Shown: positions 48,809 to 58,842, numbered from the stretch's first letter. The stretch is 64,000 nt of DNA from Aquimarina longa SW024 (GCF_001401755.1 NZ_KQ474103.1:129038-193037); one strand, 5' to 3'. A program made the numbers and translations. The notes: generated by a model from the sequence alone, not told the origin.

Positions 48809-49735
48809 TACAGAAGATCTATACTTAACCGTAAGTTTGATGTAAGTGACTCACACCAATTCGATCCAATAAAGGGAGGATTGTATTAACCCGTATTCTA
48901 TGATTAAAGCAAGTAAATTTTCTTTGAGCACTGCGAATATATACGTTATACTTGATTTTTTAATTTAACCATAACGATGCTACGCTAAAACTAAGAAAAT
49001 CACTGTATTTATGGCATCTTAAAACTTCATAACGAAGTCCTAATGCATAAAACGGGATAAAGAATAGTCATTCCTCAATCAAAAGTTTTGGCATCTTATG
49101 TTTATCAAAAAAACAGATACAATTCTCTCTACATTATATCGAAACTTTCGACTTAGCGTTAGACAAACTAAAATCGAGAGAGTATTATGAAAAATCACTT
49201 CTTGACGCTTTTTAAAATAGTATAGAAAAAAACAGTATCATATAAAAGCGTATTACAAATCATTCATAACACGTTACATTCTTACAATAGCAGATTACAT
49301 TCCTACAATAACACGTTACATTCTTACAATAGCAGATTACATTCCTACAATAACACGTTACATTCTTACAATAGCAGATTACATTCTTACAATAACACGT
49401 TACATTCTTACAATAGCAGATTACATTCCTACAATAACACGTTACATACTTACAATAGCAAGTTGCATTCCTACAATAGCAGATTACAAATTACCTATAA
49501 CAGATTACATTCTTACAATAGCACGTTACACTCCTACAATAGCAGATTACAAACCTTTATATTAAGTTAAACCTCATCAAAATCAGGTTAAAAATCATGT
49601 ATATCGAATTATATTATAAGATATACATACTCAAAAATCTATCAACAAAATATACTCTAAAAGCATAGTTAAACACTTATATACAGACAATCTCTAAGCT
49701 TTATAGTTCCTTAAAAATCAAAAAAACTTAGCTTT
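48809..49735. other. 927-bp noncoding convergent region with a 21-bp repeat array
   Basis: The region lies between the plus-strand DUF5009 gene and the minus-strand CBM9-like gene. Bases 48809-49248 have no recognisable gene and are less AT-rich than other gaps. Bases 49270-49555 carry the repeat array listed separately. The rest, to 49735, is plain AT-rich sequence. Confidence 0.65.
49270..49555. repeat. 21-bp tandem repeat array (about 13.6 units)
   Basis: Units alternate between CACGTTACATTCTTACAATAG and variants starting CAGATTACATTC, giving a 42-bp higher-order repeat over the first nine units. The phase is kept exactly at 21 bases from 49270 to 49542, with a partial unit to 49555 and a degenerate one before 49270. 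The units at 49459 and 49480 are the most divergent. There are no spacers, so it is not a CRISPR array. Twenty-one bases equal two DNA turns, so every unit faces the same side of the helix. Confidence 0.9.
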
Positions 49736-50482
49736 CTATTCTAAAACTAGAAAACCAAAATACTCTGGGGCATGAAACTGAGGTTTGGTAGTCATAGGAC
49801 TACTCCAACATGCAAAGGTTGCGCTCTCTACAGTAGCTATCCAATCTTTATCAATATGATCCACATTAGAAATTACTCTAAACATATTTAGTCTAAAAAT
49901 GTTGTTTACAGTAGTTTTGGGATAATCTAAAAGTTTAAGCGGGATTTTTAGATATCCTTTCCAAAGGTTATTTTCAATATCTTTTTCAGCTGTATGTGCT
50001 ATACCAGATTCGTGTACATCTATCAACTGTAGTTTATAAGCGTTATCACTTTTATATCTCTTGTTTACTTTACCTATAAACAATGCATTATTAGGGTTTA
50101 ATTGGATCTCTATATAATGCTCCTGAGCTTCTTTTCCTTTACTTATAAAAAGCTCAAATACTTCTTGCCTAAACATCCAAGAATTATCTTTTGTGTAATA
50201 GTTTTGATCTAACCTTGGATTATTTCTACACTCGAATTTTATTTCTAAAAAATCATCATCATACTTCATAGAAACCAAAGTTTCTTCTTGTATAGGCATT
50301 CCGCCTACAGCGTGATTAAAATATAAATTATCAATTTCGCTAAATTCTTTCTTATTAATTTTTAGAACAGGAAGCTCAGTTGTACTATCTGTATCTGTCA
50401 ATTTTATCTGATCTTTATCTTTATTGTCTTTTTTACAGGATAAGGATGATAGAATGAGTAGTATTACTATTATTTTTTTCAT
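49736..50482 (-). CDS. CBM9-like carbohydrate-binding lipoprotein
   Basis: A lipobox (SLSC, about residue 16) exports and anchors the protein. The 200-residue body matches the family 9-like carbohydrate-binding beta-sandwich: MKYDDDFLEIKFECRNNP, VFELFISKGKEAQEHYIEIQ and RLNMFRVISNVDHIDKDWIA. It carries no catalytic domain. It probably binds a sugar or glycan in the envelope. It follows the DUF885 gene by 163 bases with a strong hairpin between them, so it is likely a separate unit. Confidence 0.8.
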   Translation of the reverse strand: MKKIIVILLILSSLSCKKDNKDKDQIKLTDTDSTTELPVLKINKKEFSEIDNLYFNHAVGGMPIQEETLVSMKYDDDFLEIKFECRNNPRLDQNYYTKDNSWMFRQEVFELFISKGKEAQEHYIEIQLNPNNALFIGKVNKRYKSDNAYKLQLIDVHESGIAHTAEKDIENNLWKGYLKIPLKLLDYPKTTVNNIFRLNMFRVISNVDHIDKDWIATVESATFACWSSPMTTKPQFHAPEYFGFLVLE

Positions 50483-50532
50483 GATACACTATTTATTACA
50501 CTCTAAACTACAATAATATATTTAAAATTAGA

Positions 50533-50588
50533 ATACCTCTCTAGTTTCATTATTGTTAGATTTAAAAATAATGAAACTAGAGAGGTAT
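50533..50588. terminator. Perfect 22-bp stem hairpin between DUF885 and CBM9-like genes
   Basis: Arms 50533-50554 and 50567-50588 are exact reverse complements around a 12-nt loop. On the minus strand TCTAATTTTAAATAT follows, moderately T-rich. It most likely ends the DUF885 transcript, although the stem is longer than a normal intrinsic terminator. Confidence 0.65.
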
Positions 50589-50645
50589 ATGATCTTACCT
50601 GATATTATATTACTAATATATAATACCCGTTTAATATATTATAAA

Positions 50646-52517
50646 CTATGAGTCAACTTCTTTTTTAGTACTATCAGATTTTTTACTAGCTATCCAATCA
50701 GATACTAATTCTTCTAGGACTGTAAGTGGTACTGCTCCATCGGTTAATACTACATCATGAAATTCTCTAATATCAAATTGGTCACCAAGTTTTTTCTTTG
50801 CATTTTCGCGTAATTCGAGAATCTTAATCATTCCAACCTTATAAGCCGTTGCTTGGCTTGGCATTACAATATGTCGTTCTACCATTTTTATAGCATCAAT
50901 CTCTGCATTAGGAGTATTATCAGTATAATACTTAATCCCTTCTTCTCTTGTCCATTTTTTACTATGGATTCCTGTATCTACCACTAATCTACAGGCTCTC
51001 CATAACTCCATTGCTAGTCTACCAAAATCAGAATATGGATCACTATACATTCCTATTTCTTTAGGTAAGAACTCTGTATACAATCCCCAACCTTCTGTAT
51101 AGGCTGTGTATCCTCCAAATTTTCTAAACTTAGGGACACCTTCTAATTCTTGTGCTATAGATCGTTGCATGTGGTGACCTGGTATCCCTTCATGATATGC
51201 TAATGCTTCCATTTGATATTTTGGCATTGCTTTCATATCATATAGATTCGCATAATAGGTTCCTGGTCTTGATCCATCTGGAGTACCGCTTTGATAGAAA
51301 GCTTTTCCTGCACTTTTTTCTCTAAAAGACTCCACTGCTTTTACTACAATACCTGCTTTAGGTTTAGTAATAAAAAGTTCATCTAGTTTAGATTTCATAG
51401 TATCAATCAATCCTACAGCCTCCTTAAGATACGCTGCTTTTCCTTCTTCATTATTATCAAAATAGAACTTTTTATCTTTCTTCATATAGGTAAAAAAATC
51501 TTGCAACGTTCCTTCGTACTCAACTTGTTTCATGATACCACGCATTTCGTTATGAATTCGTTCTACTTCTTTTAATCCAAGGTCATGGATTTCTACCGCA
51601 GTCATATCTGTAGTTGTAGTACGTTTTAATGCATTGTCATAAAACTTATCTCCTTTAGGAAATTTCCAAGCACCATCTTCTGTTGTTGCTCTTTGTTGTT
51701 GTTGTTCTAATAATGCAATAAGTTTCTGAAAAGCTGGTTTTACACTATCAACGAGTCCTTTTCTTGCTTTGGATATTAATTCATTATGTTCTACCTCAGA
51801 AAGCTCTAATACTGAGATCTTATTTTTAAAATCAGCTAGCAATGTACTTTCTTGATTAGAGTTATCAAATGGTTGTCCTGTAATAATATTATGACTATCA
51901 TCCAGAACTTTAGCAAATACGAACTTTGGAGGAAGAACTCCGTTCTTTTCTCTAATCTTCATGTTTTCTATCCCTTGAATAAATAGTGCATTTACTCCAT
52001 TTAATCTAGAGATATATGCTTCTGCATCACTTTTATCCTTTATTCTATGCATATTAATCAAAAAAGCCGGTATTGATGATTGCATGCCTCGCATTTGATT
52101 TACAGGATAGTTATAAAATCGATATTGAAAATCTTCAATCTTATTTTCAAGACTTTTTTTCATCAACTTATAACTCAATGCAGTCGTTTTATCTAATTTA
52201 GATACTTCTATAGATTTTTTTAAATATGTAAGACGTTTCTTTGCTTTTTCTAGATCTTCTACTTCTTTTTTAGAAGATATATCGTCCCACTTACCATAAT
52301 CTTCTGTTTTTATTCCTAAATAAGTTTGTCGCATAGGAGAATTGGCTACATCTTCCTGAAATTGTACTTCGAACCAATTGTTTAATTGTTTAGAATATTC
52401 TTCTATGACTTTTTCTGAAGAAACAGTATCTTTTTCGACTTCTTTTGCTTCTTGCTTACAGGCAATCACTGTAAAAAAAGAAGAAAACAAGGCTATACCA
52501 ATTTTTATTTTATTCAT
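50646..52517 (-). CDS. DUF885-family putative metallopeptidase, lipoprotein
   Basis: The lipobox VIAC (about residue 20) anchors it. DUF885 proteins carry an HExxxH-like block, here YHEGIPGHHMQRSIAQEL at about residue 443, and a second conserved block YTEGWGLYTEFLPKEIG soon after. LVVDTGIHSKKWTREEGIKY is also typical. At 623 residues it is full length. It is 31 bases downstream of the CocE-type hydrolase on the same strand, probably one operon of exported peptide-degrading enzymes. Zinc peptidase activity is inferred from the motif and structural relatives. Confidence 0.85.
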   Translation of the reverse strand: MNKIKIGIALFSSFFTVIACKQEAKEVEKDTVSSEKVIEEYSKQLNNWFEVQFQEDVANSPMRQTYLGIKTEDYGKWDDISSKKEVEDLEKAKKRLTYLKKSIEVSKLDKTTALSYKLMKKSLENKIEDFQYRFYNYPVNQMRGMQSSIPAFLINMHRIKDKSDAEAYISRLNGVNALFIQGIENMKIREKNGVLPPKFVFAKVLDDSHNIITGQPFDNSNQESTLLADFKNKISVLELSEVEHNELISKARKGLVDSVKPAFQKLIALLEQQQQRATTEDGAWKFPKGDKFYDNALKRTTTTDMTAVEIHDLGLKEVERIHNEMRGIMKQVEYEGTLQDFFTYMKKDKKFYFDNNEEGKAAYLKEAVGLIDTMKSKLDELFITKPKAGIVVKAVESFREKSAGKAFYQSGTPDGSRPGTYYANLYDMKAMPKYQMEALAYHEGIPGHHMQRSIAQELEGVPKFRKFGGYTAYTEGWGLYTEFLPKEIGMYSDPYSDFGRLAMELWRACRLVVDTGIHSKKWTREEGIKYYTDNTPNAEIDAIKMVERHIVMPSQATAYKVGMIKILELRENAKKKLGDQFDIREFHDVVLTDGAVPLTVLEELVSDWIASKKSDSTKKEVDS

Positions 52518-52548
52518 TATATGTATGTTTGTTAGTTATTAGTAAAAG

Positions 52549-54399
52549 CTATTTTAAAATTAAAACTTCTATTGCAGAATCATAGTACACCTTATGTGTT
52601 TGTTTCTTAAAATCAGATGATTTTGCTTTAAATATGTTAGGGACATAGGTTTGTGGATTCAGATCTATTAAAGGAAACCATGTACTCTGTACTTGTATTT
52701 GTATTTTATGTCCTTTTCTAAAAGTATGGTGTATATCTTGTAGTTTTATAGAGACTCCTGTTTTTTGATGTGCTATAAAAGGTTCTGGTGTACTAAAATC
52801 ATTTCTAAAACGTCCTCTCATCACCTCACTACGAACCATCATATGATAATTAGCCATTTTTAAATACTCTTGTGTTTCTTCTGTATCTATAGCATCATTA
52901 GGATAAACATCTATTAATTTTACAATCCAATCTGCATCAGTACCTGTTGTCGCAACGTTTAATTTTGCTAAAACCTCCCCTGATAAAGTCATATCTTCGG
53001 TAAGTATTGGGGTTTCAAAAACTAATACATCAGGTCGGCGTGCTGCAAATCGTTGATCATCTGTCATATATTTTCTAGGAGTAAATACCATTTTAACATC
53101 TTCAGAATATGGAACGGGTTTTTTTGGATCACTTATAAATTCTGAAAAACCATCTTTAGTTTTATCCGACAATACTTCATTTTCTGAAAGGTAAAACGTT
53201 TTTTTCTTTGCATTTTTTGGAGGCCAAGTTTCATAAGAATCCCATTCTTTCTTACCTGTATCAAAAATCTGGATTTCGGGTAATTTCGTTTTTCCATTAG
53301 CTTCTTCTTTTAAGAAGTGGTTAAAAAACGGAGTTTCTATATTTTTTTGAAAATGTAATGAAATATCATCTCCAAAATATACATTACCTATCGCTTGTCG
53401 TTTTTTAGTTCTCGACCAATCTCCGTGGCTCCAAGGACCAAAAACCATAATATTATAGTTTTCACTTTTCTTTTCTATATTCTCATAGGTTTCAAAAGGA
53501 CCATATAAATCTTCGGCATCAAACAATCCTCCTACTGTCATCACAGCAGGTTTGATATTTTTTAAATGCTGAATGATTCCTCTTTTCTGCCAGAATTCAT
53601 CATAATTAGGATGCTCTTTTAATTGCGTCCAGAATACATTATCTTCTTTATAGTACGTATCTAAATTAGATAATGGTCCTACGTCCAAAAAGAAGTCATA
53701 CTGATCTTTACTTGGTAGATCTGTAAACGTATACCATGCTTCTGATACTGGTTTTGTTTTTTCATAACCAAATAATGCCGTTACTCTCCAATAACTTAAT
53801 AAGTATGCCCCATTATGATGAAAGTCATCAAAAAAGAAGTCTCCTATACAGGCTTGTGGAGATACTGCTTTTAAGGCAGGATGTGCATCTAATAAGGAAT
53901 ACGTAGCATAAAAACCTGGATATGAAATACCCCAAATCCCTACTTTTCCATTCGTATTCTTCACATTCTTTACTAACCAATCTATAGTATCATAAGTATC
54001 ACTAGCCTCATCAAATTGTTTACCTGTCTTATTAGGAATATACGCTCGCATATTATCATACACTCCTTCACTCATCCATCGACCTCTAACATCTTGATAA
54101 ACGATAATGTTACCTTCTTTCATTAAAAATTCATTAGGTCCTATCTTTGATTTAAACGCTCCTTCTCCATAAGGAATTGAACTATATGGAGTTCTTTGCA
54201 TTAAAATAGGATGTTTTTTTGATGTATCCTTAGGGGAATAAATTGTAGTATGTAGTTTAATACCGTCTCTCATAACGATATCTACTTCTTGCTTGGTATA
54301 ATGCTCCTTTACATCATATAAAGAAGTTGCTTGAGAAAATGTAGGAGTAGTATAAAAAAACACTATACTCCATATTAGAATTAGCCTAAATGATTGCAT
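52549..54399 (-). CDS. CocE/NonD-type X-Pro dipeptidyl-peptidase-like hydrolase (S15)
   Basis: A signal peptide ends at about residue 23 (TFSQ). The alpha/beta hydrolase domain has the nucleophile in VGIWGISYPGFYATYSLL (about residue 155), the acid in GGLFDAEDLYGP and the histidine in VFGPWSHGDWSR. A C-terminal jelly-roll (LSGEVLAKLNVATTGTDADW, then KIQIQVQSTWFPLIDLNP) is characteristic of the S15/CocE group. At 616 residues it is typical. Family members cleave peptides after X-Pro, acyl esters or beta-lactam side chains, so the exact substrate is open. It precedes the DUF885 gene in an operon. Confidence 0.87.
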   Translation of the reverse strand: MQSFRLILIWSIVFFYTTPTFSQATSLYDVKEHYTKQEVDIVMRDGIKLHTTIYSPKDTSKKHPILMQRTPYSSIPYGEGAFKSKIGPNEFLMKEGNIIVYQDVRGRWMSEGVYDNMRAYIPNKTGKQFDEASDTYDTIDWLVKNVKNTNGKVGIWGISYPGFYATYSLLDAHPALKAVSPQACIGDFFFDDFHHNGAYLLSYWRVTALFGYEKTKPVSEAWYTFTDLPSKDQYDFFLDVGPLSNLDTYYKEDNVFWTQLKEHPNYDEFWQKRGIIQHLKNIKPAVMTVGGLFDAEDLYGPFETYENIEKKSENYNIMVFGPWSHGDWSRTKKRQAIGNVYFGDDISLHFQKNIETPFFNHFLKEEANGKTKLPEIQIFDTGKKEWDSYETWPPKNAKKKTFYLSENEVLSDKTKDGFSEFISDPKKPVPYSEDVKMVFTPRKYMTDDQRFAARRPDVLVFETPILTEDMTLSGEVLAKLNVATTGTDADWIVKLIDVYPNDAIDTEETQEYLKMANYHMMVRSEVMRGRFRNDFSTPEPFIAHQKTGVSIKLQDIHHTFRKGHKIQIQVQSTWFPLIDLNPQTYVPNIFKAKSSDFKKQTHKVYYDSAIEVLILK

Positions 54400-54615
54400 T
54401 TATATAAATTTAGTTTGCCGATGAAGATAAAAAAACCGAACTTCTAGCAATACATTTTTAAGGAGAATTTAACACCTCAAAACAGCTAAAAATCATACAC
54501 AAAAATATTTTTTATTTTAATTCTTGTAAGAAACAAAACTATTTTTAAGTGCTATTAATTATGATAAGTTTACTCTATACGATGTTTTTTTAGACAGGGT
54601 GTACTAATAGTATTT

Positions 54616-56595
54616 CTATTTATTAAAATTCTGTAAACCAGTTTTTAGCCACATTAGGTATTCATTAGTATCCGGAGTATAAGCTGTCGTGTAATTAAGC
54701 AACTCCATATCAGCATTTAATAACACATAATAGGGCTGAGAGTTATTTTTAAAGTTTACTGTTTGAAAAGTAGCCCATTTATCTCCAATCGTTTCAATAT
54801 CCTTTACACGTTTATCGGGTTTTAAAAATTTAAACTGATCATCTTTTGATAGTTTCTTTCGATCATCTACATATAAAGAAATGAGAATATATTTATTTTT
54901 AAGTATATCCGTAACTTCTGGGTAACTCCATACTTGTTCTTCCATTTTGCGGCAATTAACACAAGCCCATCCCGTAAAATCCAGTATAATTGGTTTATTT
55001 TGAGTTTTGGCTGCTTTCACTCCTTCTTCAAAATCTGTATAGGCATTAAGCCCTAATGGACCATGTGATTCTTTTTCATATATACTATAAAATAACGGTG
55101 GAGGGAAACCACTTAATAATTTTAAGTTAGCTGCAACGGTATTAGTAAGTCCAGGGATTAAGTAAATCACAAATGCTAAGGTTATAATACCTAACGCTTT
55201 TCTTCCTTTACTCAATTTTTGTATCGGGCTATCATGCGGAAAACGTATTTTTCCAAAAAGATATAGCACCATACCTAAACCAATTAATATCCATATCCCT
55301 ATAAATAATTCTCGTTTTAGAATTCCCCAATGTTCTACAAGATCTGCATTGGATAAAAACTTAAATGCTAATGCTACTTCAATAAACCCTAGCACTACTT
55401 TTACTGCATTTAACCACCCTCCACTCTTAGGTAAAGAGTTTAACCAATTAGGGAATAGTGCAAATAATGCAAATGGTAAAGCTAAGGCTAATCCAAAACC
55501 TCCCATACCAAAACTTAACTGCATTGCTCCACCATCACTACTAAGAGAGCCTCCTAAGAGTGAGCCTAAAATTGGACCGGTACATGAGAATGATACTAAT
55601 GCTAGTGTTAACGCCATAAAAAACACTCCTATCACACCTCCTATACTTGTTGCTTTACTATCTAGCTTAGTACTCCATGATGCTGGCAATGTTATTTCGA
55701 AATATCCAAAAAATGATATTGCAAATACAATAAAAATGATAAAAAAGATAATATTAAGTGTCACATTAGTAGAAATATTATTCAATATTTCTGGATCTAA
55801 TGAATCTAATACATGAAAAGGAAGACTTAATAAAACGTATATGATAAAAATGAAGAATCCATATAAAATTGCATTAAACAATCCTTTTTTACGATCCTTA
55901 GCACTTTTTGTAAAAAAGGAAACAGTAAGCGGAATCATAGGAAACACGCATGGAGTTAATAAGGCTATCAATCCTCCTAAAAATCCTAGTATAAATATCT
56001 TAAAATAACTTTTTTCGTCTACATGCTCTGCCGGAAAAACATCCCACCCTGTTACACCAATATGCAATGCTTCGGATTTATTTTTATCTTCTGCTGTGAT
56101 ACTTGATACATCTCCTTTGTTTTCGGATGCTCCTCCTAAAAGGTTTATATCAAATTTTATTACCTGTGGTGCTAAACATCGCTCATCATCACATATAGAA
56201 AAAAACACCTCTGCACTAATGGTTTTAATACTCTTATCTAGGAGTTTAATTTTTTGAGAAAATATAGCTTTCTTTTCGAAATATTTCACATCCATCTCAA
56301 ATATGTTATCATATTTCTCTATGCCTTTAGGTTCTATAGTTTTTCCTATAAGCTCATACGTATCAGGAGCATTAGCATAGGTAAACTCTGTAGGTGTAGG
56401 AGCAATCTCATCACTTTCTATTACATTCTGAGAATACAAGTGCCATCCTTTATCCAATGTAGCTTTAAAACATAAAATATAAGTATCTTCCGTTTCTTTT
56501 TTAACACTAGCATCCCATTTTATAGGATCCAATGCTTGCGAAAAAAGTGTCGTTGAAAATAATATTGTTGTTAGTAATAAAAAAAAGTAACGCAT
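54616..56595 (-). CDS. Thiol:disulfide interchange protein DsbD
   Basis: DsbD carries electrons from the cytoplasm to periplasmic thiol proteins. A signal peptide ends near residue 19. The N-terminal periplasmic domain keeps a cysteine pair in FSICDDERCLAPQ (about 155). The membrane core has LIALLTPCVFPMIPLTVSFF and SFSCTGPILGSLLGGSLSS, the redox cysteines of the middle domain. The C-terminal thioredoxin domain has FTGWACVNCRKMEEQVW at about residue 545. All three domains are present in 659 residues. The ATG overlaps the tilS stop by one base in TGATG, so the two are co-translated. Confidence 0.92.
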   Translation of the reverse strand: MRYFFLLLTTILFSTTLFSQALDPIKWDASVKKETEDTYILCFKATLDKGWHLYSQNVIESDEIAPTPTEFTYANAPDTYELIGKTIEPKGIEKYDNIFEMDVKYFEKKAIFSQKIKLLDKSIKTISAEVFFSICDDERCLAPQVIKFDINLLGGASENKGDVSSITAEDKNKSEALHIGVTGWDVFPAEHVDEKSYFKIFILGFLGGLIALLTPCVFPMIPLTVSFFTKSAKDRKKGLFNAILYGFFIFIIYVLLSLPFHVLDSLDPEILNNISTNVTLNIIFFIIFIVFAISFFGYFEITLPASWSTKLDSKATSIGGVIGVFFMALTLALVSFSCTGPILGSLLGGSLSSDGGAMQLSFGMGGFGLALALPFALFALFPNWLNSLPKSGGWLNAVKVVLGFIEVALAFKFLSNADLVEHWGILKRELFIGIWILIGLGMVLYLFGKIRFPHDSPIQKLSKGRKALGIITLAFVIYLIPGLTNTVAANLKLLSGFPPPLFYSIYEKESHGPLGLNAYTDFEEGVKAAKTQNKPIILDFTGWACVNCRKMEEQVWSYPEVTDILKNKYILISLYVDDRKKLSKDDQFKFLKPDKRVKDIETIGDKWATFQTVNFKNNSQPYYVLLNADMELLNYTTAYTPDTNEYLMWLKTGLQNFNK

Positions 56596-57911
56596 CAGGT
56601 TATTGTAATTTTTAATATTTGTTTGGTTTGGGGCATTATTTTATATCTATTATCTGCTCTATAATTAATAATCCAGATAATTTCTTTTCCGGAGCATAGC
56701 AACCATACTCTTTCTTTGGCTAATAAAGATAGTTTTTCATCTTTAAAATATTTACTCAGCTTCTTTTTTCCACTCATTCCCAATGGGTAAAAATAGTCGC
56801 CTTCTTTCCATTTTCTTACAGTTAGCGGATATTTTAACTTTTCTTTATCAACATATATCGTTTTAAGATCTGCGTTGGATAGTTCTGATACGCTTCTAAA
56901 CTTAAGAGTTCCAGAAGGAATCATCAACATACTCTCGGCTTCGGGTATCGTATACTCACGATCAGAAGTTTCTTCTGCCAGAGAGCTTATTAATAAACAT
57001 TCTCGATCTTTTACTAATCGATGCGTTTCTGAAAAAATTTGTTTTCCTGATTGTGCTGTAACCATCTGAGCAATATCATCCCATGGTTTAAAACCATAAT
57101 CATCCTTTAATAAAAAATATAAATATATTCTAGGATTCCCATACTCCTGTAATTTAGGAATTGATATTTTTATAGTAATATCATCTAGGGGTTCCAATAA
57201 TTCTTTTCTTATTTGAGCCACTTCCATTTTTATAAACTCATTACTTTCTTTAAGATATTCTAAAGTAGTTTGAAAGTTTTTTAAAAACTGTGGGGTTGTC
57301 TGTTTTAATTCAGGGATTACAGTATGTCTAAGTCTATTTCTTAAATATTTAGTTTCTCTATTACTGCTATCCTCTCGCCATTGAATATTATTTTTATGAG
57401 CAAATTTTAAAATCATCTCTCGCGAGAAAGGTAACAATGGACGAACAAACATTTCATTCTCTTCTGGTATTCCTATTAATCCTTCAATACCTGTACCTCT
57501 TGATAGGTTTATTAAAAAAGTTTCGAGATTATCATCTGCATGATGTGCTGTAAGAACATAATTAAATTGATAATCTGATACTAAATTTCTAAACCAATTA
57601 TACCTCAGTTCTCTTGCTGCCATCTGGATAGAAAGACGGCGTTCTTTTGCATATTGTTCTGTATTAAAATGGGTGATATATATCTGAGAATTGATCTTAC
57701 CAGCTAATGCTTCTATAAATTTTTCATCACCATCACTTTCTGTTCCTCTTAGATTAAAATTACAATGTGCTATTGAAAATTTTATATTCAGTAGTTTACA
57801 AAGATTAACTAATACAACACTATCCAATCCTCCACTACAGGCAATTAATATGTTACTTTCTAAAAGAAAAGGAAGTGTATTAGTTATATGGTTTTTAAAT
57901 TCGTGTAACAA
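56595..57911 (-). CDS. tRNA(Ile)-lysidine synthase
   Basis: TilS modifies the anticodon C34 of the AUA-reading isoleucine tRNA to lysidine and is essential. The PP-loop motif ILIACSGGLDSVVLVNLCKL is at about residue 24. AHHADDNLETFLINLSRGTG is at about 120 and the C-terminal domain with YPLTVRKWKEGDYFYPLGMSG is at about 360. At 438 residues it is full length. The start is TTG, because no ATG precedes the PP-loop. A strong promoter lies 38 bases upstream, and dsbD follows with a one-base overlap. Confidence 0.96.
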   Translation of the reverse strand: MLHEFKNHITNTLPFLLESNILIACSGGLDSVVLVNLCKLLNIKFSIAHCNFNLRGTESDGDEKFIEALAGKINSQIYITHFNTEQYAKERRLSIQMAARELRYNWFRNLVSDYQFNYVLTAHHADDNLETFLINLSRGTGIEGLIGIPEENEMFVRPLLPFSREMILKFAHKNNIQWREDSSNRETKYLRNRLRHTVIPELKQTTPQFLKNFQTTLEYLKESNEFIKMEVAQIRKELLEPLDDITIKISIPKLQEYGNPRIYLYFLLKDDYGFKPWDDIAQMVTAQSGKQIFSETHRLVKDRECLLISSLAEETSDREYTIPEAESMLMIPSGTLKFRSVSELSNADLKTIYVDKEKLKYPLTVRKWKEGDYFYPLGMSGKKKLSKYFKDEKLSLLAKERVWLLCSGKEIIWIINYRADNRYKIMPQTKQILKITIT

Positions 57912-57948
57912 TTAGATTCTGTTTTATATAATTGATTTTAGTTTTTTT

Positions 57949-57978
57949 CAAATATACGATTTTGAATTGCGATAACAA
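57949..57978 (-). promoter_or_regulatory. Promoter of the tilS-dsbD operon
   Basis: On the minus strand, TTG (57976-57978) is followed after 19 bases by TATATTTG (57949-57956). This is a full match to the Bacteroidota -33/-7 pattern with normal spacing. The -7 box is 38 bases upstream of the tilS TTG start codon. Confidence 0.75.
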
Positions 57979-58081
57979 TTCTTCATAAGAACCACAATAA
58001 ATGCTGATTATCAAGTTTTTAACATTAAAATTAGTTTGTTTTTCTTATTTTGTAGGAAACAATTCTTAAAATCAGTAACTA

Positions 58082-58774
58082 ATGAACACGACACAGACAT
58101 TTTATGAGGCAGATGATCAAAAAGAATTTTGTAAGAAATTGTTATCTATTGTACCACATTTACACCCTTATGTAAAACACCGATTATATATCGCAGAAAG
58201 CGTAGGTATTTTACCCCAGAATATGTATTGTTCTAATGGGATTATTGATGATGCCATTATAAAGCTATATCATGATGATCTCGATGTAGAAATAGATACA
58301 TTATCTCTAGAGCTTAAACTATTTAAGATAGCAGATGAACATATTGATGAACTGTACATTAAAGAAGGCTGGCATCAACAAAATATCAGCACGAATACTT
58401 TTCTAAAAGAAGAACTCAAAAAACTAGAAGAAAACTATACTGTAGAGGCAAACAACGAACTCATTATGCAGGAAGAATTAGATGATATTTGTTATCATCA
58501 AAATTTTGAAGAAAAACAAAACTTTATTTATAACGACAGAGATTCTGCCATTCTTAAGGTTATTGAATCAGAGCCTTTTCCGGATTACAGAAAACAAAAG
58601 TTATTAGGTAAGTTTTATAGCTGGCTTCCTATCGAAACTTCTAAAATTATTGATTTGTTTGTTTTTGGGAAATTAAATTTTGAAGAAATTGCAACTATCA
58701 AAAACATTACTGCTCAAGAAGTTAAAGAAACTATTATTGATGTAAGAAAAAGTTTTAGAAAAAACCTTATTTAA
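58082..58774 (+). CDS. Conserved sigma-70 region 4-like protein
   Basis: The N-terminal half (IVPHLHPYVKHRLYIAESVG, then SNGIIDDAIIKLYHDDLDV) is helical. The middle has an acidic segment and EELDDICYHQ. The C-terminal 65 residues (LPIETSKIIDLFVFGKLNFE, then EIATIKNITAQEVKETIIDV) fold like sigma-70 region 4, a helix-turn-helix. There is no clear region 2, so it is not an ordinary sigma factor. I read the 230 residues as a conserved flavobacterial regulatory protein of unknown target. It is divergent from tilS and ends near repeat copy 3. Confidence 0.6.
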   Translation: MNTTQTFYEADDQKEFCKKLLSIVPHLHPYVKHRLYIAESVGILPQNMYCSNGIIDDAIIKLYHDDLDVEIDTLSLELKLFKIADEHIDELYIKEGWHQQNISTNTFLKEELKKLEENYTVEANNELIMQEELDDICYHQNFEEKQNFIYNDRDSAILKVIESEPFPDYRKQKLLGKFYSWLPIETSKIIDLFVFGKLNFEEIATIKNITAQEVKETIIDVRKSFRKNLI

Positions 58775-58842
58775 TAATGCTTTATATATAGATTAATCTA
58801 TGTGTGTATTATTTATATTCTATAGTTAGGTATTATAAAGAA

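Noticed and set aside
48809..49248. Remnant of a transposase or rRNA
   Set aside because: Both strands were read; no coherent protein fragments or conserved rRNA segments were seen.
49270..49555. CRISPR array
   Set aside because: The units abut with no unique spacers and no cas genes are near. It is a tandem repeat.
49226..49570. A coding gene through the 21-bp array (forward heptad TLHSYNS)
   Set aside because: The frame has no ATG, GTG or TTG start after the preceding TAG and no ribosome-binding site. The stop-free frame follows from the repeat unit.
55349..55816. 155-codon plus-strand frame inside dsbD
   Set aside because: It mirrors the hydrophobic DsbD codons on the other strand and resembles no protein family.
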